DNA from: CALJFL01 sp039964455
GTDB taxonomy: Bacteria; Pseudomonadota; Gammaproteobacteria; Pseudomonadales; Halieaceae
Length of the DNA: 64,000 nt
Reading direction: 5' to 3'
Assembly: GCA_039964455.1 (NCBI GenBank)
Contig: JBDVXK010000016.1
Coordinates: 165,661 to 229,660, forward strand
Each line of letters starts with the position of its first letter. Position 1 is the stretch's first letter. Below, piece by piece: positions 37,001-43,317 of the stretch. A model generated the notes under the pieces. That model saw only the letters and a program-made list of their open reading frames with translations. It searched no databases and was not told the DNA's origin. A program made the translations under genes and the position numbers.

Positions 37001-38488
37001 CTCGTATCGTTTGAATTGACTAGTCTCTTCATTGAAAACATTCAAACCGCCACCAAACGTTCCAACTAGCAGCGAGCCACTGCTTGTCCTGAGGATAGAA
37101 GTTATCCCATTTGCGCCGATACTGTTCGGGTCGTTTTTAGAGTATTTGTAGGTTTTAGTTAAATTTGAAGTTAGTCCTATTCTTACTAACCCACCATTAA
37201 AAGTTCCGGCCCATAAGGTGTCGGATTCACCTAACAAGCTCATAATAGTGGGGCTATCTATATTTACTTGTCTTGTAGACTCATTTATCCATTCGAATTG
37301 ATTGGTGCCCCTGCGCAGGCGATTCAACCCATCGTCGGTGCCTACCCAAATGCTTCCGTCGCCAGTCTCGCCAAATGCGTTTACAGAGTCGCTCGACAAA
37401 TTGGAATTCAAGCTGTTGTATCTTGAAAATAATTGCTTGTTTCCCTCAGATAGCCCGTAAAATGCCCCTGCCCAAAATTTGCCTTCTTTTGATTGAAAAA
37501 TACTGAAGATTGAGTTTGAGGAGAAATCCTCGTTCTGACCCTGGAATCGATTGAAGTTCGCCGCGCCTTTGATATAAATGCTCAGCCCTCGATGAGTGGC
37601 CACCCAAACATTACCGTCGCTATCTTGAAAAATATCGAGCGTTTCGTCAGAAGACAATGAGTTTAGATCTTGCGGGTTGTTTCTGAAATTTACAGATTCA
37701 TTTGTTTCTGGGTTGTACTTAGATACGCCGGAATTTCTAGTTGCCAACCAAACAAAATCTTCCTCATCAATTATGAGTCGCGAAATATTGTTTGAAGAAA
37801 TTGATTTAATATTGTCCGCGTCATGTCTTACAACTGTGACTCGGTCGCTGGTTGAGTCTGTGCGAACTAAGCCGCCACTGTATGTTGCGGCCCAAATTGT
37901 ACCGTCGCTGGCCTCTGCAAAGTCTAGTACCTCTCCCAAGTAGGGTATGCGTTCCGAGTCTGGAACGTAATGCTTGAACTTGAGACTAACAGGATCGAAT
38001 GAGCTGAAAGCGTTCTCATAGCCCAGCCAGATCAGGCCAGAATCGGAAGCGAAAACAGAGTAGATATCGTTGGATATTGGAGAATCTAGGTTTTCAAGTT
38101 CTGCATAAAATGGGATGAACCCGTTCGTCGTCTCATCGTATCTATTGAGCCCACCGCCGAGAGTTGAAACCCATATATTTCCCCTGGAATCTTCAGTTAT
38201 GCCCGTAACGTCGTCAGAGGAGAGAGAGGATGCATCTGCAGGCGCATACCGATAGTTTTCCAGTTCGTGCCCGTTGTATTTATTCAGCCCCTCCTGGGTA
38301 ATGAACCAAAGTGTACCTTTAGAGTCTTGAAATGTGGTCTGGACTGTTTGCTGTGTGAGGTACTGAGAAATTGGGCTGAGAATAAACTCATAGCGAGCTT
38401 CGCTTGCAAACGCGCTGGCGATGGGGCCTATGTAAAAAAGGAGAGCAAGGAGTCCTGCAAACGCTGTAGTTGCTCTCGTCCTAGTCAT
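34010..38488 (-). CDS. Hybrid two-component sensor with periplasmic propellers, REC and Hpt
   Basis: A 1492-residue one-chain phosphorelay. Order: signal peptide (1-28), about 650 residues of Reg_prop blades, Y_Y_Y domain (about 690-790), one membrane helix (about 800-820), coiled coil, HisKA with phospho-His in MSHEIRTPMHG (about 868), HATPase with N, G1 (DDEGIGM) and G2 (GGTGLGL) boxes, a degenerate receiver-like stretch (about 1095-1220) lacking the Asp pocket, a full receiver with Asp in VFMDCQMPVLDG (about 1279), and an Hpt domain with His in AHAIKSMSANMG (about 1435). The final DNA-binding partner is absent, unlike Bacteroides HTCS. It reads in the same direction as the smaller kinase at 30783, 131 bases apart, in AT-rich DNA. 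Related sensors detect polysaccharide fragments, but the ligand here is unknown. Confidence 0.9.
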   Translation of the reverse strand: MTRTRATTAFAGLLALLFYIGPIASAFASEARYEFILSPISQYLTQQTVQTTFQDSKGTLWFITQEGLNKYNGHELENYRYAPADASSLSSDDVTGITEDSRGNIWVSTLGGGLNRYDETTNGFIPFYAELENLDSPISNDIYSVFASDSGLIWLGYENAFSSFDPVSLKFKHYVPDSERIPYLGEVLDFAEASDGTIWAATYSGGLVRTDSTSDRVTVVRHDADNIKSISSNNISRLIIDEEDFVWLATRNSGVSKYNPETNESVNFRNNPQDLNSLSSDETLDIFQDSDGNVWVATHRGLSIYIKGAANFNRFQGQNEDFSSNSIFSIFQSKEGKFWAGAFYGLSEGNKQLFSRYNSLNSNLSSDSVNAFGETGDGSIWVGTDDGLNRLRRGTNQFEWINESTRQVNIDSPTIMSLLGESDTLWAGTFNGGLVRIGLTSNLTKTYKYSKNDPNSIGANGITSILRTSSGSLLVGTFGGGLNVFNEETSQFKRYEYDPSDSTSISNNNVIALFEDSYGFVWVGTENGLNRYEASSGSFSRIYSERGNEGSISSDMVWAMYEDPDRNLWLGTNGGGLNKWNSEDRSKLTARFHHYSENISLPSSNIYGIRSDDLGYLWLSHNRGLTKFSPDELRSYNFGQRHGLQDSEFNMGAAFKSSDGTIYFGGNRGYNSVNPNLISEKLEAPLVSISEIRVMNQRTSFEEPYNKLEELTLKHTDTMFSVEFFAADYSSPESIKYAYKLEGVNPDWIISEDARIASFTTLPPGKYQLNLAAASPDGVWNWDGKSLPISVLPPPWKSNWAYASYLILILGAVITLALRIRRRAVLSQLRQRELENKVQERTIDLEQARESAEQANKAKSEFLATMSHEIRTPMHGMIGMTELLLHTSLSEQQEKFAKAAHNSGTSLLNIINEILDFSKIEASKVELETTSFNLTSLIDEICYLQAEPAERKGIKISNICDPNLPEELVGDPAKIRQVVMNLVSNAIKFTHDGHVTVKTSFKPSPSKSEDLILHLTVDDEGIGMDEETQRKVFEPFTQADASTTREYGGTGLGLTISRNFIDLMGGDIFVHSKPGTGTTITISLPFKGAREASNSQLDKKFDAIFLTNDKATSEMVSSHFEFFGFRTNITESLEHLIGAQNSVEKIIVDYSAVDPESLVAAINGSLSHQKLLLLVPLAFDYSNDTFGTISMLAMPLTRAGIRQALERGENQPNRRQYQDDKLAEQPPRPKVLVAEDVEVNQRIAQEMIEMLGFDVDIANNGNEAVKMFESKDYVLVFMDCQMPVLDGYAATRLIRSLENNLNATAIPIVALTAGTSAEEREKCSVAGMDFHLTKPFSLSDLEAVFDKFQLHKAHQSIENAKNIQPTSLQETTSIDNHEIFNIAALESIREVERQTGKEILPELYQGFVSQMNEKLSELESFIKEDNSTDVYKTAHAIKSMSANMGAQQVKTLASKMEIGAREGKLKGLDKDLQKLRELYRDFSDAFNLELFS

Positions 38489-38558
38489 CTATTTTTTGGC
38501 CCCGTTAATCTTCAACGGAGTTTAATCAATTATGGGTTTTATGACCAGATGAACGAGC

Positions 38559-38609
38559 TAGAGGCGTCAGCCGATGGAAGTGAAGGAGTTCCCTCTGCTG
38601 ACGCCTCTA
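38559..38609. repeat. 13-bp perfect inverted repeat between repeat-protein gene and hybrid kinase gene
   Basis: The left arm is TAGAGGCGTCAGC (38559-38571) and the right arm is its exact complement (38597-38609), with a 25-base spacer that contains a further GGAA/TTCC pair. It would form a strong stem-loop 79 bases after the stop of the GYxW-repeat gene. No T-run follows on either strand. It may end or stabilise that transcript, or be the operator of a dimeric regulator. Confidence 0.6.
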
Positions 38610-38687
38610 TTTGAGACAGTAAGTTCTTAGCTTTTTAGCTGCTGTTTTAGCTTGGTTTTCCTAACCTGATTGTGCCCAAGGTTGTTT

Positions 38688-39095
38688 TTACTGCGCACGC
38701 CAGCGGTAGCCAGCAACTTCAGGGGTGTTCTGCGCGCGCCAGCGGTAGCCGCTTTCGGTAGGCTGATTCACAGTGTTCCACTTGTAACCCGTGGACCCAG
38801 CGTAATCACCCTTGCGCTGGATGTCGTTTTTGTCCCATTTGTAGCCTGGAGTGGAACCGGCAGCTGCTTTCCAGTTGGAGGAATGCGATGGGGCGTATGC
38901 TTCGCTGCCCCACTTATATCCAGCTTGATTAGTTCCTGTAGCGTCTTGGCTCGCAAGCATGACCGCAACTTTGTGGACTTGGCTAGAAGTGGATTTGATG
39001 GCCGCATCTTGGTTAGCCATGTTTTCAGCCGAGACCGAGGGAGTTATCACTGCCCCAACCAAAGCCCCAAACACATATCCTTTTAAAGTTTTCAT
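38688..39095 (-). CDS. Small secreted protein with five GY(K/R)W repeats, unrecognised
   Basis: I do not recognise this 135-residue protein. It has a clear Sec signal peptide (residues 1-23, cut after VSA), a polar stretch of about 30 residues, then five copies of Gly-Tyr-(Lys/Arg)-Trp at residues 59, 84, 103, 117 and 129, with spacing falling 25, 19, 14, 12 toward the C-terminus. The last two units are near-identical (GYRWRAQ) and the protein ends exactly on the last unit. There are no cysteines, no lipobox and no membrane segment. Its codons are of normal composition, and GAAGGCAGAG lies before the ATG, so the gene looks real. It sits between the subtilase and hybrid-kinase genes, facing the same way. 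Periplasmic or extracellular; function unknown. Confidence 0.75.
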   Translation of the reverse strand: MKTLKGYVFGALVGAVITPSVSAENMANQDAAIKSTSSQVHKVAVMLASQDATGTNQAGYKWGSEAYAPSHSSNWKAAAGSTPGYKWDKNDIQRKGDYAGSTGYKWNTVNQPTESGYRWRAQNTPEVAGYRWRAQ

Positions 39096-39398
39096 AATAT
39101 CTCTGCCTTCACTCAGATTTATCTAGCGTTCTGTGACGCTGTTCTCGTTCACGTTCCCCAAATGGGATCTATCTCTTGTTTCTTACAGCTTTTGCTTGAC
39201 GTAAACATAGAGCGATGGCCTCTATTGCTAAACGGGGGTATATACCCTTATTGGGGTAACTGCTTCGGACGTCGAGTGAAAATTAGGGGCAGGCGCCACA
39301 AGGGATATCCATGTAACCTGTTGAAATATATATAAATAATGAGATTTTGGGCGGAGCTGGCGTGCGGTTTGCCCTATATGGGTCAGTCGTCGTTGATT
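39096..39398. other. 303-base intergenic region upstream of the repeat-protein gene
   Basis: This is the only gap over 300 bases. It holds the 5' side of the GYxW-repeat gene and the 3' side of the subtilase gene. The visible structure is the triple half-site at 39235-39258. I see no small open frame with a ribosome-binding site, no tRNA-like fold and no convincing terminator for the subtilase gene. Confidence 0.5.
39235..39258. promoter_or_regulatory. Alternating GGGTA/TACCC half-sites, candidate regulator site
   Basis: Three half-sites occur in 24 bases: GGGGTA (39235-39240), TACCC (39243-39247) and GGGGTA (39253-39258). The first two form the perfect 12-base palindrome GGGTATATACCC; the last two form TACCC-N6-GGGTA, close to the 7-2-7 layout of NarL-type sites. 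The cluster is about 140 bases upstream of the repeat-protein start on the minus strand. Confidence 0.5.
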
Positions 39399-41429
39399 CT
39401 AGCTTTCGGGGTCTTGATCCGCGGCTTTGTCGTTGACCAAAGCATCGATAACGGCTGCCTCATCCTGGTACATACCGGCCCAATCAAAGGGCGATTCGAC
39501 GTCTGGATTGGCGTTATAACCGCCGTTGGGCAGGCGTTCGATATGGGCTTTTACACCCCATTTGCGTGTCTCACTCAGCCCTTGTTCCGGGGGTTCACTG
39601 GACAGCATCGTGTCCAACCCTGGCAGGCTAACCTTGCCGGCATCGTCCACCACAGCGGGCCCTTGAAAATGCTCGCTACCGGCAATTTCGGCGGCCAGGT
39701 CCAGGTCGCTGTTGCCACAGCCACGCTGCCCCAGCGTGATCGCCCTGGTGACACTGACATAGCCATTACCCTGCTGGAACGGGCTGTAGGCCAGTTTGCC
39801 GTCGGGGTTGATGGCGGGTTCCGCGCTACTGGTCAGCATGCACTTCACATCGTCCGGGCTGATTTTTGGGTCTATTTGCAGAAGTAAGGCGACAAGCCCG
39901 GATACCAGGGCGGCTGCTTGTGAGGTGCCGGTCATGACGAATTCCCCGGTCCTTAGCAGGTATTGTGGCAATTCCTGCGTCAGGCTGGATCCCGGCCTGG
40001 TAATGCCGCTGATGTGCCCACCCGGCGCCACGATGTCGGGTTTAAGGTGTGCATCCGGTGTCGGCCCCTGTGAGGAGAAGTCAGGAATGTAGTCGTCATC
40101 GCGGGTGTCCAGTGTCCATGAGTCCGTCACGGCACCCACGGTGATCACATAGGGAAGATTTCCCGGAGAGCCGATCGTCATGGGCTCTGGGCCGTCATTG
40201 CCGGCCGCTGCAACGACAACGATACCCGCTGCCCAGGCGCGCATCACGGCCTGGTTAACCGGGTCCAGCCAATAGGGCCAGCGGGGCAGGGCGGCGAATG
40301 ACAGGTTGAGCACGCGTATGTTGTAGCGCTCCCTGTTATCTATCACCCACTGTACTCCTCGGGCGATATCCAGAAATTCGCCCTGGCCTGCGTCATCGAA
40401 GGCTTTTACGGCAACCAACGACACATCGGGCGCGATTCCCTTGAAGGATCCAGTGGGTTTGTTGTCTACCAACACCGGGCCGCTATGCGCAACGATGCTG
40501 GTCATGTGTGTGCCGTGCCCGCTCTCGTCGAACACGCCGCCGTTCTCTGAGTCGTTGATGGCGTCGTAGCGAGCGACGATTCTTGGCTTGCCTGCCGTAT
40601 CATTCACAAGCTCCGGCGTGTCCCACAAGCCCGAGTCCAGTACTGCCACGGTGATGCCGCTACCCGTGATGCCGTGCTTGTGCAGCGCATCGGCTCCCAC
40701 CACGGTCGGGTAGTACGAGTTATTGTGGTTGTCGCTGTAGCCGGGGATCAGTTCGGTTTTGCAGTCTTTACCGAAGTCTAGGGCGATGTTGAAATCGCTT
40801 TGTTGAACATTTTCCCAAAAGACAGCCGGCACTGTATTACTGAAGCTCGCCTTAAGCGCGGTGTGTTTGGTAAATTTCGGCGCATTGTCCGCCGTGAATG
40901 AAAGGCTGATGCTGCCAGCGTCGTTCGCAGACAGTTGTGGCCTGGCTATCTCTTCTTCGGCTATAGACAAGCCCTTCAGCTCGCCGAGTACCGTTGGCCA
41001 GGTCATAGTCAGGCTGGTGGATGTCAGCGCAACATCACCGCGTTTATAGAGGCGCCAGTTGATACCATCGGGGCCCATCTCCAGGTCCAGTGCGCCGGCG
41101 ACAGTGCAGGCTTCCGCTGAGTCCTCGGGCTCATCAGGCGCGCTCCCGGTATTGGCCAGGTCATCAATGTGACGTTGAACCAAGGGTGAGGTGATCACGC
41201 TGTCCAGTTGTTCGCGAGTAATGGTGGCGCCCACAGCGTTAATGATGTGCAGCTTGTGCGTTACGGTGCCGCCTGCTGTGTGCACCAGTTTTGCCAAGGC
41301 GTTAGCCGGCCCGCCCTGCAGCATAACTTTCAGTTCATTGGGATCTTCGGGCCCAGCGGCTGCAGAGCCGGCCGCAGCAAATACAAGAAGCAGGGCGCTT
41401 AGGGCTGCGTTGACGCTTTGCTTGTTCAA
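39399..41429 (-). CDS. Secreted subtilisin-like serine protease (S8 family)
   Basis: A 676-residue secreted protease. Order: signal peptide (1-25), an inhibitor I9-like propeptide (about 30-95, with INAVGATITREQLDSV), an unassigned region of about 150 residues with many beta-type stretches, then the S8 catalytic domain with Asp in VAVLDSGLWD (about 265), His in SGHGTHM (about 305), the oxyanion Asn in AAAGNDG, and Ser in MTGTSQAAALVSG (about 503). The final 120 or so residues are polar and unassigned. All catalytic residues are present. The start is TTG 41429: an in-frame stop lies just upstream and the signal peptide begins right after it. It could process the repeat protein encoded next to it, but nothing shows this directly. 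Confidence 0.9.
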   Translation of the reverse strand: MNKQSVNAALSALLLVFAAAGSAAAGPEDPNELKVMLQGGPANALAKLVHTAGGTVTHKLHIINAVGATITREQLDSVITSPLVQRHIDDLANTGSAPDEPEDSAEACTVAGALDLEMGPDGINWRLYKRGDVALTSTSLTMTWPTVLGELKGLSIAEEEIARPQLSANDAGSISLSFTADNAPKFTKHTALKASFSNTVPAVFWENVQQSDFNIALDFGKDCKTELIPGYSDNHNNSYYPTVVGADALHKHGITGSGITVAVLDSGLWDTPELVNDTAGKPRIVARYDAINDSENGGVFDESGHGTHMTSIVAHSGPVLVDNKPTGSFKGIAPDVSLVAVKAFDDAGQGEFLDIARGVQWVIDNRERYNIRVLNLSFAALPRWPYWLDPVNQAVMRAWAAGIVVVAAAGNDGPEPMTIGSPGNLPYVITVGAVTDSWTLDTRDDDYIPDFSSQGPTPDAHLKPDIVAPGGHISGITRPGSSLTQELPQYLLRTGEFVMTGTSQAAALVSGLVALLLQIDPKISPDDVKCMLTSSAEPAINPDGKLAYSPFQQGNGYVSVTRAITLGQRGCGNSDLDLAAEIAGSEHFQGPAVVDDAGKVSLPGLDTMLSSEPPEQGLSETRKWGVKAHIERLPNGGYNANPDVESPFDWAGMYQDEAAVIDALVNDKAADQDPES

Positions 41430-41447
41430 GTCCTTGAGGCCAGCTGA

Positions 41448-43253
41448 CTAGTCCCGCATGACTTCCCTGATTTTTGCGGCAAAGTTCTGGCGCAAAATAT
41501 CGGGCACATCCTCAGGGTATAGCGGTCTTGCGAAGTAGTAGCCCTGCAGCAGGTCGCAACGCAGGTTCACTAGATACTTTAACTGCTCGGCTTCTTCGAT
41601 GCCCTCTGCAATGGAGCGCAGCTTGAGGGTTTTCGACAACGCCAGTATGGCATCGACGATGGCAGCGCCATCTGCGCTGTCCAGATCCGCTATGAAGCTC
41701 TGGTCTATCTTCAGTGTGTCTATCGGAAAGCGTTTCAGATAACTCAGCGACGAGTAACCGGTGCCAAAGTCGTCTACCGCAAGTTCCAGCCCCAGCGCCT
41801 TGAGTTCACCCAGCTTGGCAATGTTGGTTTCAGCGTCGGTCATGATGGCGCTTTCGGTGAGTTCCAGCTCCAGCCGGTGAGGTGCCAGGCCGGATCTCCC
41901 CAGAAAGTCTTCCATGCTCTGGGTCAGGTTGCCCTGGTTAAATTGCAGGGGCGATATGTTCACGCATATTCTGAACTCGGGGAGACCAAGTGTTTCCCAG
42001 TACAGGCAATGGCGTGCTACCTCGTCCATTACCCATTCACCCAGTTCGATAATCTGTCCGGTACGCTCTGCCACCGGTATGAATTCCGCGGGAGAAATCA
42101 TGCCACGTTGAGGGTGCTTCCAGCGCACCAGTGCTTCCATACTTACAACGTTGCCCGTTTCTATTTCCACCTGAGGCTGATAGCGCAGCTCCAGTTCATC
42201 GTTCTGCATGGCATGGCGCAGCTCTTCTTCCATCTTCAGCTGTTCCACGGCCTTTGAGTTCATCTCCTCGTTGTAGAAGCGGAAGCAGGCGCGACCTTCG
42301 GCTTTCGCCACATACATTGCGGTGTCGGCGTTACGCACCAGCGTATCCGGATCGGTACCATCTTCTGGATAAACCGCAATGCCGATACTTGGGGTAACCA
42401 CCGGGTTGTGCGACTGTAGTGCGATTGGCTCAGACAGTCTGTCCAGAATACGTTTGGCAACACGCTCCACGTGAGCAGGGTCAACGTCCGAGAGCACTAC
42501 CGTGAATTCGTCGCCGCCCAGTCTGGCGATTTCTGTGTTGGCGTCTGGCTCACCGTCCTCGGCGTTCTGGTCGGAAAAGTAATTTACGGCGTCGTCTTCG
42601 CGCAGTTCCAGCGTCAGACGCTTGGCAATCTCTACCAGCAGGCGATCACCACGGCCGTGACCAATCGAGTCGTTGATGCGCTTGAAGTGGTCCAGGTCGA
42701 TAAACATCAAAGCCGCATTGGACTTATGCCGCTGGCAGCGTTTCAAAATACGGCCAAGTTGTTCGTTAAAGCTGCGCCGGTTGGGCAGGCTGGTGAGCGG
42801 ATCGTAGTAGGCCAGGTAGCGCAGCCTGTCTTCCTGACGCTTGAGGGCGTTGAAGGCGTTGCTGGCTCGCAACATGTACTGAACATCGCGGCCTAGCAAC
42901 GACCAGTTCACCGGTTTGGTCTTGTATTGAGTCGCGCCGGCCTCAAAGCCCTTGTCGATAGACTGCCGGTCATCGGAACCGGTGACGATCATGATTGGAA
43001 TGGATTCGCCCTGGGGCATCTGTCGAATTCGCTGACAGACTTCCAGCCCGCTCATTCCCGGCATTTCTACATCCAGAAACACCAGGTCCGGCCGCTCTCT
43101 GACAAAGGCATCGATAGCTTCGGGGCCACTGGCCGCCTCAACCACGACCATGTCCTCGGCTTCCAGGCATTGGCGGGTGAGCAGGCGTACGTTCAGGTCG
43201 TCATCTGCGACCAGAATTTTGGCGCTATTTCGGCTGGGTGTATTCACTGCCAT
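41448..43253 (-). CDS. Response regulator with REC, GGDEF and EAL domains
   Basis: A 601-residue cytoplasmic c-di-GMP protein. Order: receiver (about 10-125) with phospho-Asp in PDLVFLDVEMPGMSG, a diguanylate cyclase domain with intact GGDEF in RLGGDEFTVVL, and an EAL phosphodiesterase domain with EALVRW, DDFGTGYSSL and EGIEEAEQL. Both catalytic motifs look competent, so which activity dominates is unknown. An unusual insertion near the GGDEF (acidic, SDQNAEDGEPDAN) precedes the active site. It is followed on the same strand by the subtilase gene 18 bases downstream, so the two may be co-transcribed. A phosphodonor could be one of the nearby kinases (inference). Confidence 0.93.
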   Translation of the reverse strand: MAVNTPSRNSAKILVADDDLNVRLLTRQCLEAEDMVVVEAASGPEAIDAFVRERPDLVFLDVEMPGMSGLEVCQRIRQMPQGESIPIMIVTGSDDRQSIDKGFEAGATQYKTKPVNWSLLGRDVQYMLRASNAFNALKRQEDRLRYLAYYDPLTSLPNRRSFNEQLGRILKRCQRHKSNAALMFIDLDHFKRINDSIGHGRGDRLLVEIAKRLTLELREDDAVNYFSDQNAEDGEPDANTEIARLGGDEFTVVLSDVDPAHVERVAKRILDRLSEPIALQSHNPVVTPSIGIAVYPEDGTDPDTLVRNADTAMYVAKAEGRACFRFYNEEMNSKAVEQLKMEEELRHAMQNDELELRYQPQVEIETGNVVSMEALVRWKHPQRGMISPAEFIPVAERTGQIIELGEWVMDEVARHCLYWETLGLPEFRICVNISPLQFNQGNLTQSMEDFLGRSGLAPHRLELELTESAIMTDAETNIAKLGELKALGLELAVDDFGTGYSSLSYLKRFPIDTLKIDQSFIADLDSADGAAIVDAILALSKTLKLRSIAEGIEEAEQLKYLVNLRCDLLQGYYFARPLYPEDVPDILRQNFAAKIREVMRD

Positions 43254-43317
43254 GAGCTGTCTGGTACCGCCGTTTATGTGTTTTCAGGCTAACACTACTG
43301 GTCAACTGCGCCTAGTG

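Noticed and set aside
38688..39095. Reading the GYxW protein as a RiPP precursor with cross-linked Tyr-x-Trp
   Set aside because: No radical-SAM, cytochrome P450 or other maturation gene is nearby, and a Sec signal peptide is present, unlike a leader peptide. Kept only as a secreted repeat protein.
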